Shown here in pieces: positions 16,325 through 25,078 of a stretch of 64,000 nucleotides of DNA (position 1 is its first letter; each line of letters begins with the position of its first letter). Under the pieces are notes generated by a model that made no database searches, was not told the origin of the DNA, and saw nothing but the letters and a program-made list of their open reading frames with translations. The position numbers and the translations under genes were made by a program. Source of the stretch: Pseudaestuariivita atlantica (GTDB taxonomy: Bacteria > Pseudomonadota > Alphaproteobacteria > Rhodobacterales > Rhodobacteraceae); assembly GCF_001205715.1 (NCBI RefSeq), contig NZ_AQQZ01000006.1, positions 1-64,000 of the forward strand, in the 5' to 3' direction.

Positions 16325-17238
16325 CCCTCTTCACCCCCACCGCCGAGGTGCGCGACGCGCTGGCCGCTGGTAGCCCCGTCGTCGCTCTGGAAAGCACGAT
16401 CATCACCCACGGGATGCCTTACCCCCGCAACCTCGACATGGCTGCCGAGGTCGAGGCGACGGTGCGCGAGGGCGGCGCGGTTCCCGCCACCATCGCGGTC
16501 CTCGACGGTGTGCTGCATGTCGGCCTCACGCCCGACCAGACGCAGGCGCTGGCGCAGGCCGAGGACGTCGCCAAGCTGAGCCGCGCCGACCTTGCCGTCG
16601 CCATCGCGCAGGGGCGCACCGGCGCCACCACCGTCGCCGCCACGATGATCGCGGCCCGCGCCGCCGGGATCGGCGTTTTCGCCACCGGCGGGATCGGCGG
16701 CGTGCACGTGGGCGCGGAAGAGAGTTTCGACATCTCCGCCGACCTGCAGGAACTGGCGCAAACCCCCGTCACGGTCGTCTCCGCCGGGGCCAAGGCCATC
16801 CTCGACCTGCCGAAGACGCTCGAAGTGCTGGAAACCCTCGGCGTGCCAGTCATCGCCTTCGGACAGGACCGCCTGCCCGCCTTTTGGTCGGCGGACTCGT
16901 CGCACCTCGCCCCCCTGCGCATGGACGACGCCGCCACCATCGCGCGGGCGCAACTTGCGCGCGCGGCGCTCGGCATCCCAGGCGGCCAGCTTGTCGCCAA
17001 CCCCGTGCCTGCGTCCCACAGCATCCCCGAAGCCGAGATGGCCCCGATCATCGCCCGCGCCATCGACGACGCCCGCGCCGCGGGCATCGCCGCCAAGGCC
17101 GTGACCCCTTTCCTGCTGCAACGCATCTTCGAACTGACGGGCGGCCGGTCTCTCGACACCAACATCGCGCTTGTCCTCAACAACGCCCGCCTCGCCGCCG
17201 CGATTGCCGTGGAATTGAGCAGGATGCGCGCAAAATGA
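16321..17238 (+). CDS. psuG: Pseudouridine-5'-phosphate glycosidase
   Basis: This 305-residue enzyme splits pseudouridine 5'-phosphate into uracil and ribose 5-phosphate, the second step of pseudouridine catabolism. The family is recognisable from VALESTIITHGMPYPRN, GATTVAATMIAA, FATGGIGGVHVGAE and SAGAKAILDLPKTLE, plus the C-terminal TPFLLQRIFELTGG and SLDTNIALVLNNARLA. It overlaps psuK by ATGA, so the two are translationally coupled. Confidence 0.96.
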   Translation: MTLFTPTAEVRDALAAGSPVVALESTIITHGMPYPRNLDMAAEVEATVREGGAVPATIAVLDGVLHVGLTPDQTQALAQAEDVAKLSRADLAVAIAQGRTGATTVAATMIAARAAGIGVFATGGIGGVHVGAEESFDISADLQELAQTPVTVVSAGAKAILDLPKTLEVLETLGVPVIAFGQDRLPAFWSADSSHLAPLRMDDAATIARAQLARAALGIPGGQLVANPVPASHSIPEAEMAPIIARAIDDARAAGIAAKAVTPFLLQRIFELTGGRSLDTNIALVLNNARLAAAIAVELSRMRAK

Positions 17239-17314
17239 CCGCGCGGGGGCCAAGGCAACTTGTGGGCAACCGCGAAACGCCTTACCTCAAGGCAACTCTG
17301 AGTTTTCGCGGCCC

Positions 17315-18082
17315 ATGAATACGCCCTTCGACGACCCGCCCCCACGCCCGCGCCGCCCCGGCCTTCTTGCGCGCCTGCGCACCTCGTTCCTGACGGGGAT
17401 CGTGGTCATCGCGCCGGTCGGCCTGACGGTGTGGCTTATCTGGACGGTGATCGGCTGGGTCGACGGCGTCGTGCTCCCCTTCGTGCCAGAGGCCTCGCAA
17501 CCCGAGAACCTCGTCAACCAGCTGATCGGCAACCCCCGCTTCGTCACGACGGAGACCGGGCAAAAGGTCCCCAACCCCGACTGGATCACGGTGAACATCC
17601 GGGGCGTCGGCGTGGTTGTCGCGCTTTTCTTCACCATCTTCGTCGGCTGGATCGCCCGCGGCGTGATCGGCCGCTCGCTCATCCGCTGGGCGGAATCGCT
17701 GGTCGAAAGCGTGCCCGTGGTGCGCTCTATCTATTCCGGCGTGAAGCAGATCGCCGAAACCGTCTTTGCCCAGACGGACCGGTCGTTCGAGAAGGCCTGC
17801 CTCATCCAGTATCCCCGCGAAGGCATCTGGGCGATCGGCTTCATCTCGACCCAGGCCAAGGGCGAGGTCGCGCGCCGCGGCGGGCGCGGCACCGACATGC
17901 TGTCGATCTTCGTGCCCACCACCCCCAACCCGACCTCGGGCTTCCTGCTGTTCTTCCCGCGCGAGGACGTGATCGAACTCGACATGTCGATCGAGGATGC
18001 GGCCAAGCTGGTGATCTCGGCAGGCCTCGTCTATCCCGGCGACCTGCCCCCGAAAACCGAGAAAAAGCGCGCCGACGCCTAG
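17315..18082 (+). CDS. DUF502 family membrane protein
   Basis: This 255-residue protein has two transmembrane segments: about residues 22-45 (FLTGIVVIAPVGLTVWLIWT) and about residues 88-110. The soluble part carries the DUF502 pattern SIYSGVKQIAETVFAQ and FVPTTPNPTSGFLLFFPRED. Plants have homologues; the biochemical role is not known to me. It is convergent with the patatin-like gene and the two stop codons overlap (CTAG at 18079-18082). Confidence 0.9.
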   Translation: MNTPFDDPPPRPRRPGLLARLRTSFLTGIVVIAPVGLTVWLIWTVIGWVDGVVLPFVPEASQPENLVNQLIGNPRFVTTETGQKVPNPDWITVNIRGVGVVVALFFTIFVGWIARGVIGRSLIRWAESLVESVPVVRSIYSGVKQIAETVFAQTDRSFEKACLIQYPREGIWAIGFISTQAKGEVARRGGRGTDMLSIFVPTTPNPTSGFLLFFPREDVIELDMSIEDAAKLVISAGLVYPGDLPPKTEKKRADA

Positions 18083-19128
18083 CCGAACATCTCGGCCAGG
18101 TCCTGCGTCTGGCGCGTGTTCAGATCGTCCCAATGCGCCTCGATGAACCGCTCAGCCGCCGCGCGGCCCGCCTCGCGCAGCGTTTCGAGCACCTTGGGCA
18201 CCGGAATGATCTTGGTCGCCACGCTCAACCGCGTCATCAGCCCGTCGTCGGCGATCATGTGAATACGCGGCGCCTTCATCTGGTCCGCCCCGATCCGCCC
18301 CTCCCCGATCAGCCGTTGCACGAAATTGATCGCCCGCAATTCGCGCAGAAGCGACGAGTTGAAACTGATCTCGTTCAGGCGGTTCTGGATGTCCTGCGGC
18401 CTGCGCGGCACCTCGTCCCGGTGCAGCGGGTTGATGTTGATGACGACGATATCCTTGGGCAGATGCGCGGCGAACAGCGGAAACAGCGCCGGGTTGCCGG
18501 TATATCCCCCGTCCCAGAACGCCTCCTGCCGGCCCGTCGCCGGATCCGTGAATTCCACCGCCTGGAACAGCGTCGGCAAACAGCCCGAGGCCAGGATCGC
18601 CTCCGTCGTGATCTCCTCGCGCGTGAAAACCCGGATCTTGCCGGTCCGCACGTTGGTCGCGCTAATGAACAGGTCCGGGTCACCATGGCTGCACACGTTG
18701 CCGTAATCGAACGTCTCCACCACCCGCCGCAGGGGATGGGAATAGAACGGACCATAGGCATAAGGACTGACAGCGCGGCTTACCGCCTCGGTCCAGTTAT
18801 AGACCGGCGACGCTTCCAGCGCTTTCGAGATCGCACCGACATCGCCCAGCCCACTCGCCATCCAGCCACCGGCCCAGCCCGGCAGGCCCAGGTCCGGCAT
18901 CGCCCCGATCCGCGCCCACAACTCATTGAGCGCCGCGCGCGCCTCCTCCGCACCACCCCGGTCCAGCCCCGCCTTAAGCGCCGCCCCGTTCATCGCCCCG
19001 GCAGAGGTGCCCGAAATGCCCGCGATATCAAGCTCCGGCTCCTCCAGCAGACGATCCAGAACACCCCAGGTGAACGCGCCATGCGCACCGCCACCCTGCA
19101 AGGCCAGATTGATGCGCTTCCGGGCCAT
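18079..19128 (-). CDS. Patatin-like phospholipase family protein
   Basis: This 349-residue protein shows the patatin Ser-Asp dyad: an oxyanion-hole motif LQGGGAHGAFTWG (about residues 10-22), the nucleophile motif GTSAG with Ser42, and the aspartate in WDGGYTGNP about residue 200. Patatin-like enzymes hydrolyse acyl esters such as phospholipids. Together with the adjacent 3-hydroxybutyrate dehydrogenase, a link to poly-hydroxybutyrate or lipid turnover is plausible but not proven. No signal peptide is seen. Confidence 0.9.
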   Translation of the reverse strand: MARKRINLALQGGGAHGAFTWGVLDRLLEEPELDIAGISGTSAGAMNGAALKAGLDRGGAEEARAALNELWARIGAMPDLGLPGWAGGWMASGLGDVGAISKALEASPVYNWTEAVSRAVSPYAYGPFYSHPLRRVVETFDYGNVCSHGDPDLFISATNVRTGKIRVFTREEITTEAILASGCLPTLFQAVEFTDPATGRQEAFWDGGYTGNPALFPLFAAHLPKDIVVININPLHRDEVPRRPQDIQNRLNEISFNSSLLRELRAINFVQRLIGEGRIGADQMKAPRIHMIADDGLMTRLSVATKIIPVPKVLETLREAGRAAAERFIEAHWDDLNTRQTQDLAEMFG

Positions 19129-19147
19129 GCGGCACCTCCACCCGATC

Positions 19148-19182
19148 TTCTTCTCTTTTCAAATATGTCCGCCGGAGGCTCC
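19148..19182 (-). repeat. GCCTCCGGCGG...ATATTTGAAAA intergenic motif
   Basis: Read on the minus strand this is AGCCTCCGGCGG, then ATATTTGAAAAG and a purine-rich run. From memory, very similar strings recur between genes in Rhodobacteraceae genomes; only one copy is in this window. It lies just upstream of the patatin-like gene. Function unknown. Confidence 0.4.
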
Positions 19183-19230
19183 CGCCCCCAGCCACCCAAA
19201 CACCCGCCGGATCATGCGCGGCCCACCCAG

Positions 19231-19261
19231 GCGAGGCCGCCCATCAGGGCGGATGAGCGCG
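19231..19261. repeat. Dispersed palindromic repeat, copy 2
   Basis: GCGAGGCCGCCCATCAGGGC continues GGATGAGC. It matches copy 1 (14000-14032) except for one core base and the last few bases, and it ends 4 bases from the 3-hydroxybutyrate dehydrogenase stop codon. The core forms a CCGCCC/GGGCGG hairpin. Confidence 0.75.
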
Positions 19262-19264
19262 CGG

Positions 19265-20038
19265 TCAAAGCGCCGTCCAGCCGCCATCAACGCTGATCGT
19301 CGTGCCGGTGACCTGGGCCGCCGCGTCCGAACACAGGAACACGCAGGTCCCGCCCATCTGCTCGACGGTGGCGAACTGTTTCGACGGTTGCCGCGTCAGC
19401 ATCACCTCGCGGATCACCGTCTCGCGGTCCATCCCGTATTCCTTCATCGTGTCGGGGATCTGGGCCTCGACCAGCGGCGTCAGCACGTATCCCGGACAGA
19501 TCGCGTTCGCCGTGATCGGCTCCTCCGCCGTCTCCAGCGCGGTGGTCTTAGTCAGCCCGACGATCCCGTGCTTGGCCGCGATATAGGCGGACTTGTAGGG
19601 CGAGGCCGTCAGCCCGTGGGCCGAGGCGATGTTGACCACCCGCCCCCACCCCGCCGCCCGCATCTTCGGCAGTGCGGCGGCGGTGGTGTGGAAGGCCGAG
19701 GTCAGGTTGATCGCGATGATCGCGTCCCACTTCTCGACCGGGAACTCGGGGATCGGCGCGACATGCTGGATACCCGCATTGTTGACAAGGATGTCGCAGG
19801 CACCCGCCTTCTCGATCAGCGCCCGCGCGTCGTCGCCCTTCGACATGTCGGCCTGGATGTACCGCGCGGTCACACCGGTCTCTTCGGCGATCGTCTCGGC
19901 GATCGCGTGATCCTCGTCCCGATCGGTGAACGAGTTCAGCACCACGTCCGCACCGGCCCGCGCCAGCTCCCACGCGATCCCCAGCCCGATTCCCGAATTC
20001 GATCCGGTGATCACGGCTGTCTTTCCCTTCAGGGCCAT
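19265..20038 (-). CDS. bdhA: 3-hydroxybutyrate dehydrogenase
   Basis: This 257-residue short-chain dehydrogenase has the NAD-binding start TAVITGSNSGIGLGIA, the NNAG motif (DILVNNAGIQHV), the catalytic YxxxK in PYKSAYIAAKHG and the family-typical NAICPGYVLTPLVEAQIPD. It interconverts (R)-3-hydroxybutyrate and acetoacetate in ketone-body and poly-hydroxybutyrate metabolism. It lies upstream of the patatin-like gene on the same strand, but a gap of about 136 bases holding two repeat motifs separates them. Confidence 0.93.
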   Translation of the reverse strand: MALKGKTAVITGSNSGIGLGIAWELARAGADVVLNSFTDRDEDHAIAETIAEETGVTARYIQADMSKGDDARALIEKAGACDILVNNAGIQHVAPIPEFPVEKWDAIIAINLTSAFHTTAAALPKMRAAGWGRVVNIASAHGLTASPYKSAYIAAKHGIVGLTKTTALETAEEPITANAICPGYVLTPLVEAQIPDTMKEYGMDRETVIREVMLTRQPSKQFATVEQMGGTCVFLCSDAAAQVTGTTISVDGGWTAL

Positions 20039-20097
20039 CTGCGCCTCCCTTCATGCTGCGTTGCCGCAAAGGTAGGCGCTGCACGCGCAAAGGGAAA

Positions 20098-20118
20098 GCC
20101 CGGACGGACCGTCCGGGC
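20098..20118 (-). terminator. Probable rho-independent terminator of the RTX gene
   Basis: GCCCGGACG (20098-20106) pairs with CGTCCGGGC (20110-20118) across 3 bases. On the minus strand it is followed by TTTCCCTTT. It lies 11 bases beyond the RTX-protein stop. Confidence 0.75.
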
Positions 20119-20128
20119 CTGTCACCCG

Positions 20129-22183
20129 TCAGAAGAAGATGACGTCGGCGCTGTCGAACTGCCCTGCCATGTTCAAAAGCGTGATGGTGCCCTGGGTGCC
20201 GAAATCCAGCACGACGTGCGCCCCCCTTGTGGTGATATCCAGCGATGCGAAATCCGCCGCAAGGTCCGTCGAGATGCGCAGCCGGTCGGGGCCATTCTCG
20301 AAATCGGTGATCACGTCGTCGCCGAACCCGGTCAGGACGATCAAACCCTCGCCGCCAGCGCCGCCGGGCGCCGACAGCGCCGCTTCCTCGCGATAGATGA
20401 ACTGATCGATGCCCGGCCCGCCAAAGAGCGTGTCGTCGCCGCGCTGCCCCCAGAGGCGGTCGTTTCCGTCATCGCCGAAGATCTGGTCGTCTCCGCCCGA
20501 ACCGAAAATCGTATCGGACCCGGTGCCGCCATGCATCTCGGTCCCGACATTCATCCCTGTCCCCTGCGGGCCCGCGTCGTTGATCGCCTCGTTGTCTCCC
20601 TGGATGAAATCATTCCCGGCGCCGCCGAACACGGTCGAGTTGCCCGCCCCGGTGATGACCCGGTCGTTGCCGCCGCCGCCGTGAATCTCGTCACTGCCGC
20701 CGCGGCCGCGTATGATGTCGCTCGACGTGCCGCCATCGATCAGGTCGGCCTCGGAGCTGCCGAGCAGAACGTCGCTGCCGGCACCACCGAAGATTTGCGA
20801 GGACCCCTGCGCGGTGACGAAATCATTGCCGTTTCCGCCCCGCAGGATCTGATTGCCTTCGCGGAAACCGTCGCCGGGACTGGACGTCCCGCCGAAGATC
20901 AGGTCGTTGCCATCGCCGCCGTTGATCTGGTCGGACCCGGCCCCGCCATAGACGGTGTCGTTGCCGGTGCTGCCGTCGAATACGTCGCTGCCGCCGTACA
21001 GGCGCGACAAGACCGGCCCGGTTGGCGCCACGTAATCATCGAACCGCGATCCGACATCACCGAACAGCCGTACCTGGCCATTTTCGCGTCCGAAGCCGAT
21101 GAGTCCGTCGGCGTATTCATGGATGAACACGCCCGCGCTGAACGCGCCCATGTCGGGCGACTCGATTGGGCCCGTCACAAGTGCGCCGTTCCCCGAGTAA
21201 ACACTATAGAGCAGCGCATCGTCGGCAGCACCGGTCGAGGCCATCACGTCTTCGCGGGCAAAGCCGATGGCAAATCCGCCACTCTCCAGCGGCGTGACGT
21301 CGTGGTTGCCGGAGATGGCCCGGTCGGCGCCCTCATGCACCGCGCGCCGTGGCCCGACGAGGCCACCCGAGTGGTCCAGCACCTGGAAGAATACGCCGCC
21401 GGCGCTGGTATCGGTCCAAACCACCACGAAATTGCCGTTCGCAAGCGCGACCAGTTCCGGGTCTGCCGGCGTGTGCGAACCTGCCGAGATCAGTTGCGGC
21501 GCGACGACGGTGTTGCCTTGACTGTCGATGATCCTGACCTGAACCCACAGGTTCGACCCGTTGTCGAAAAGGGAGGCAAGGGCGATATTGCCATTCGGCA
21601 GATCGCTCGCCGACGGGTTCGTCTCGTCGATACCGGCTGAATTCGTGATGTTCACGCCGGACTGCAGTTCCTGCCCGAACAGATTGTAACGGGTCAGCAT
21701 CAGGTCGTATCCGTTCGTCCCGTCGGGCTGTGCATAGATGACGGCTGTGCTGCGGTCATCGAGGGTTTCGACATCCACGCCCATCGCCTCGCCGCCCAGA
21801 TCGATGAGTCCGCTCATCCGTTGCGCTCCGACGGAATCGACGACTCGTACCCGGATCGAGTTGAAGGTCGTCGAGCCGACCGCCGAGTGATAGGCGACCG
21901 CATACCCGCTGAGCGGCGAGGCATCGATATCCACGTCGAAGAATGGCGGCGTGTTCACCGAGCCCCCGAACGAGATGTCGGAATATTCACGGATCAAATC
22001 GCCGCGCTCGCTGATCTGGTCGACATCAAAGGTGGTGTTCAATGGATCGAGCAACAATGTGGAACCATCTGCCGCTCGGACGGCTTCCAGGCCGCCCAGG
22101 AACGATGTTGTTAAGAACGTCGTCGTTTCTATTCCCCTTGCAAATCTACTGGTCAATCGAATGCGCCCGCCGAAAATCTGCAC
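20129..22183 (-). CDS. RTX-type calcium-binding secreted protein
   Basis: This 684-residue protein has an N-terminal part (about 390 residues) of beta-propeller-like repeats with VVWTDTSAGGVFFQV-type strands. A C-terminal RTX block follows, with many GGxGxDxhxGG nonapeptides (for example GGAGSDQINGGDGNDLIFGG). It ends with a hydrophobic strand region typical of type I secretion signals (FDSADVIFF). RTX repeats bind calcium outside the cell. No type I transporter genes are in the window. The start used is a GTG at 22183 with only weak support, since no good ATG lies near the open end of the frame. Confidence 0.85.
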   Translation of the reverse strand: MQIFGGRIRLTSRFARGIETTTFLTTSFLGGLEAVRAADGSTLLLDPLNTTFDVDQISERGDLIREYSDISFGGSVNTPPFFDVDIDASPLSGYAVAYHSAVGSTTFNSIRVRVVDSVGAQRMSGLIDLGGEAMGVDVETLDDRSTAVIYAQPDGTNGYDLMLTRYNLFGQELQSGVNITNSAGIDETNPSASDLPNGNIALASLFDNGSNLWVQVRIIDSQGNTVVAPQLISAGSHTPADPELVALANGNFVVVWTDTSAGGVFFQVLDHSGGLVGPRRAVHEGADRAISGNHDVTPLESGGFAIGFAREDVMASTGAADDALLYSVYSGNGALVTGPIESPDMGAFSAGVFIHEYADGLIGFGRENGQVRLFGDVGSRFDDYVAPTGPVLSRLYGGSDVFDGSTGNDTVYGGAGSDQINGGDGNDLIFGGTSSPGDGFREGNQILRGGNGNDFVTAQGSSQIFGGAGSDVLLGSSEADLIDGGTSSDIIRGRGGSDEIHGGGGNDRVITGAGNSTVFGGAGNDFIQGDNEAINDAGPQGTGMNVGTEMHGGTGSDTIFGSGGDDQIFGDDGNDRLWGQRGDDTLFGGPGIDQFIYREEAALSAPGGAGGEGLIVLTGFGDDVITDFENGPDRLRISTDLAADFASLDITTRGAHVVLDFGTQGTITLLNMAGQFDSADVIFF

Positions 22184-22271
22184 CCCGTTGAGGGGCGCGC
22201 CGGGCGTCGGGGAAAGATATTATGGGCGAAACGCACACCGACAAAGAAAAAACCGTCGTGGGCATCTGGCC

Positions 22272-22302
22272 AAAAAAAAAACGCCGGCACGAAGCCGGCG
22301 TT
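22272..22302 (-). terminator. Strong rho-independent terminator (minus strand)
   Basis: AACGCCGGC and GCCGGCGTT form a perfect 9-bp stem with a 5-base loop. On the minus strand it runs into nine consecutive T (plus-strand A-run 22272-22280). No protein-coding gene ends here, which is the reason for calling an sRNA. Confidence 0.9.
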
Positions 22303-22349
22303 AAGTTATTGAGGCAGGTTTCATACAGGCAAGAAACCTATCGAGCAGT
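22272..22349 (-). ncRNA. Candidate small RNA (about 78 nt) with terminator
   Basis: On the minus strand a promoter-like TTGGCC-N17-TATACA (22384-22356) precedes a 78-base segment with two hairpins. The first is AGGTTTC/GAAACCT (22316-22339, loop of 10). After a 13-base single-stranded linker comes AACGCCGGC/GCCGGCGTT (22280-22302), followed by nine T. There is no ORF. The promoter, compact fold and strong terminator together make a stand-alone sRNA likely. It lies between the divergent peptide-binding gene and the RTX gene, 89 bases upstream of the latter's start. An attenuator for the RTX gene is an alternative reading. Confidence 0.62.
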
Positions 22350-22355
22350 GCCCTT

Positions 22356-22384
22356 TGTATAAGCGAGGCCGCGCCGCAGGCCAA
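22356..22384 (-). promoter_or_regulatory. Probable promoter of the small RNA
   Basis: Read on the minus strand, TTGGCC (22384-22379) is followed by 17 bases and TATACA (22361-22356). Both hexamers match the sigma-70 consensus at 4 of 6 positions. The predicted start is near 22349. Confidence 0.45.
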
Positions 22385-22463
22385 GCTAAAAGTTTGATAA
22401 GACGTAAAGACACCGGTACGGTTCGGCTCAACAAAACAAGGGCAAAGGGAGATTGTACCCGAT

Positions 22464-24290
22464 ATGGCATCAGATTTTTTCCAACGTGGACGGGCAAATA
22501 TCGGGGCGGCGCTGGTCGCGGCGGCGCTTGCTCTCAGCGCAAATGTGGCAATTTCTGGGCCGAAACATGGCATAGCTATGTATGGGGACCCTGCCCTCCC
22601 ACCGGATTTTGTGTCGCTGCCTTATGCCAACCCGGCTGCGCCCACCGGCGGCAAGATCGTCACCGGCGAGGTCGGCAGCTTCGACAGCCTCAACCCGCAC
22701 ATCCAGAAAGGACGTGTGCCCTGGCAGCTACGGTTCATCGCGTATGAAAGCCTGATGGGCCGGTCATGGGACGAACCCTTCACGCTGTACGGCCTTCTCG
22801 CCGAATCAATCGAGACCGACGAAGACCGCAGCTGGGCCGAGTTCACGCTCCGCCCCGAGGCGCGCTTTTCGGACGGCTCCCCGGTGACGGTCGAAGACGT
22901 GATGTGGTCCTACGAGACGCTCGGCACGATCGGGCACGGGCGCTACCACGGGCTGTGGAAGAACATCGCCTCGATGGAACAGACGGGCGAGCGCAGCGTG
23001 AAATTCACCTTCGCGGAACCCAACCGCGAGCTGGCGCTGATCGTCGGCATGCGCCCGATCCTGAAAAAGGCGCAATGGGACGAGGTGGAGTTCGACCGTT
23101 CGGGGCTCGACGTGATCCCGATCTCGTCGGCACCTTACGTGATCGACGATTTCCAGGCCGGGCGCTTCGTGTCGCTGAAACGCAATCCCGATTACTGGGG
23201 CGCAGACATCCCCTTCCGGCGCGGCACCAACGTGCTGGACGAGATCCGGCTGGAATTCTTCGGCGACGGCACCGCCCAGTTCGAGGCCTTCAAGGCCGGT
23301 GAGCTGAATTCCAACCGCGAGTTCAACGCCGAGAAGTGGGCCACGCAATACGATTTCCCGTCGGTCGAACGGGGCGATGTCGTCAAGTCTCTGATCCCCA
23401 ACCGGCGGCCTTCAGGCATGACCGGGTTCGTGATGAACACCCGCAAGCCGCTCTTTTCGGACTGGCGCGTGCGCGACGCGATGCTGCACGCCTTCAACTT
23501 CGAATACATCAACGACACCATCACCGGCGGCCGGCAGTCGCGGATCGGATCCTACTTCTCCAATTCCTACCTGGGGATGGAGGACGGCGCGGCCTCGGGC
23601 CGGGTGGCCGAGATGCTGGCGCCCTTTGCCGACACGCTCCTGCCCGGCGCACTTGACGGCTATGCCCTGCCCGTGTCGGACGGCAGCGAACGCAACCGCG
23701 CGGGCCTGCGCGCGGCCATCGCCCAGATGGAAGCCGCCGGGTACACCCTGCAGGACGGCGTGATGACCGGCCCCGATGGCCCCGTCTCCTTTGAAATCCT
23801 CTTGCGGCAGGGCTCGACCGAGGAACGCGCCATCGCCAACATCTTCGTGCAGGCGCTGGACCGCATGGGTATCACCGCCACCATCGAGGTGGTCGAAAGC
23901 GCGCAATACAAGGAACGCACCACCGCCTTCGATTTCGACATGACGTGGTACCGGTTCGGCCTGTCTCTCAGCCCCGGCAACGAACAGCGGCGCTATTTCG
24001 GCAGCGAGAACGCGGCGGTCGAAGGCCAGCGCAACTGGGCGGGGGTCGAGGATCCGGCGGTCGATGCGATGATCGACACGATGCTGAACTCCACCAGCCG
24101 CGAGGATTTCATCGCCGCCGTGCGCGCCATGGACCGCGCGCTGATGGCCGGGCGCTATTTCCTGCCGACCTATGTCTTCACCGAAGGCCGGATCGCGCAT
24201 GACAAGCGGCTGAAATACCCCACGACCTTCCCGATCTACGGCGACTGGATCGGCTGGCAGCCGGATGTCTGGTGGTGGGAAGAAGGCTGA
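22464..24290 (+). CDS. Extracellular solute-binding protein, family 5 (YejA-like)
   Basis: This 608-residue protein has an N-terminal signal segment (ALVAAALALSANVAISG) and the family 5 peptide-binding fold. The start of the mature part, HGIAMYGDPALPPDFVSLPY followed by ANPAAPTGGKI, is characteristic of the YejA branch, which binds oligopeptides or microcin C-like compounds for an ABC importer. No permease or ATPase genes adjoin it, so the transporter must be elsewhere. A ribosome-binding site (AAGGGAGA) precedes the ATG. A terminator hairpin follows. Confidence 0.9.
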   Translation: MASDFFQRGRANIGAALVAAALALSANVAISGPKHGIAMYGDPALPPDFVSLPYANPAAPTGGKIVTGEVGSFDSLNPHIQKGRVPWQLRFIAYESLMGRSWDEPFTLYGLLAESIETDEDRSWAEFTLRPEARFSDGSPVTVEDVMWSYETLGTIGHGRYHGLWKNIASMEQTGERSVKFTFAEPNRELALIVGMRPILKKAQWDEVEFDRSGLDVIPISSAPYVIDDFQAGRFVSLKRNPDYWGADIPFRRGTNVLDEIRLEFFGDGTAQFEAFKAGELNSNREFNAEKWATQYDFPSVERGDVVKSLIPNRRPSGMTGFVMNTRKPLFSDWRVRDAMLHAFNFEYINDTITGGRQSRIGSYFSNSYLGMEDGAASGRVAEMLAPFADTLLPGALDGYALPVSDGSERNRAGLRAAIAQMEAAGYTLQDGVMTGPDGPVSFEILLRQGSTEERAIANIFVQALDRMGITATIEVVESAQYKERTTAFDFDMTWYRFGLSLSPGNEQRRYFGSENAAVEGQRNWAGVEDPAVDAMIDTMLNSTSREDFIAAVRAMDRALMAGRYFLPTYVFTEGRIAHDKRLKYPTTFPIYGDWIGWQPDVWWWEEG

Positions 24291-24345
24291 TCTCCGCCCA
24301 TACAGGCGTTGTGGATAAGTAACACGAGGCCACTGGAACAGGACC

Positions 24346-24376
24346 GGCCCGTTGCGCATCGGCGCGGCGGGCCTTT
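24346..24376 (+). terminator. Rho-independent terminator of the peptide-binding gene
   Basis: GGCCCGTTGCGC (24346-24357) pairs with GCGCGGCGGGCC (24362-24373) with two G-T wobbles and a 4-base loop, followed by TTT. Confidence 0.65.
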
Positions 24377-24427
24377 ATCTGGCGTCAGAGCCGCCGAAAA
24401 AGAGCGGCCCACGCATGAGGCAACACG

Positions 24428-24544
24428 ATGCAACGCACACTTCTGGCTTTGGCCGCTGTCGCGCTCCTTTCGGGATGCGCCACCGTCAACGGGATCGGAG
24501 AGGACATCTCGGCCGGCGCAACACGCGTCGCCGGCTGGTTCTGA
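24428..24544 (+). CDS. Entericidin-like small lipoprotein
   Basis: This 38-residue protein has a hydrophobic leader and the lipobox LLSGC at residues 13-17, followed by ATVNGIGEDISAGATRVAG, the pattern of the EcnA/EcnB entericidin family. These are tiny outer- or inner-membrane lipoproteins; in enterobacteria the pair acts as an antidote/bacteriolytic set. In alphaproteobacteria single copies are common and their role is unclear. No partner copy is seen here. Confidence 0.82.
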   Translation: MQRTLLALAAVALLSGCATVNGIGEDISAGATRVAGWF

Positions 24545-24601
24545 CACTCCCGTCCCGGCCCTCGTCATAAAAGGTTTACAAACCTGCCCTACCCGGCAGG
24601 C

Positions 24602-25078
24602 ATGAATATCCTTGTGCTGTGCACCGGCAATTCGGCCCGGTCGATCCTTCTTGAATCCATCTTCAACGACGCGGCACCGGGCCGGGTGACGGCGTGGTCG
24701 GCGGGCTCGCAGCCCACGGGCAAGGTGCACCCGCACTCCCTGCGGCTGCTGTCGCGGCTGGGGCACGACGTCACGCGCGCACGGTCGAAAAGCTGGGATG
24801 AATTCGCCGGGCCGGACGCGCCCGCGATGGATATCGTCATCACGGTCTGCGGATCGGCGGCGGGCGAAACCTGCCCTGTCTGGCCCGGAGCGCCCGTGCG
24901 CGCCCATTGGGGCGTCGAAGACCCGGCAGCGGCGGCCGAAGCCGACTGGGACGCGGCCTTTGGCGAGGCCTACCGGATCCTGAGCCCGCGCGCCCACGCC
25001 CTTCTGGCGGAGCCGTTCGAAGAGATGTCCCCGGCGGACCTGAAAACCACGCTCGACAGGATCGGAGCGCTCGCATGA
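24602..25078 (+). CDS. arsC: Arsenate reductase, low-molecular-weight phosphatase type
   Basis: This 158-residue protein has the LMW-phosphatase loop near its start (LVLCTGNSARS, with Cys7 and Arg13 of the C-x5-R motif) and the family stretch ITVCGSAAGETCPVWPG. The thioredoxin/glutaredoxin-linked ArsC branch reduces arsenate to arsenite in the cytoplasm. Assignment to arsenate rather than tyrosine phosphate is supported by the ATGA overlap with an aquaglyceroporin gene, the arsC-aqpS arrangement known from rhizobia. No arsR regulator gene is adjacent. Confidence 0.88.
   Translation: MNILVLCTGNSARSILLESIFNDAAPGRVTAWSAGSQPTGKVHPHSLRLLSRLGHDVTRARSKSWDEFAGPDAPAMDIVITVCGSAAGETCPVWPGAPVRAHWGVEDPAAAAEADWDAAFGEAYRILSPRAHALLAEPFEEMSPADLKTTLDRIGALA

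Noticed and set aside
22301-22573. 90-codon minus-strand frame over the start of the peptide-binding gene
   Set aside because: It overlaps the well-supported plus-strand gene, lacks family features and ends in the sRNA terminator region; it is best explained as a chance frame.
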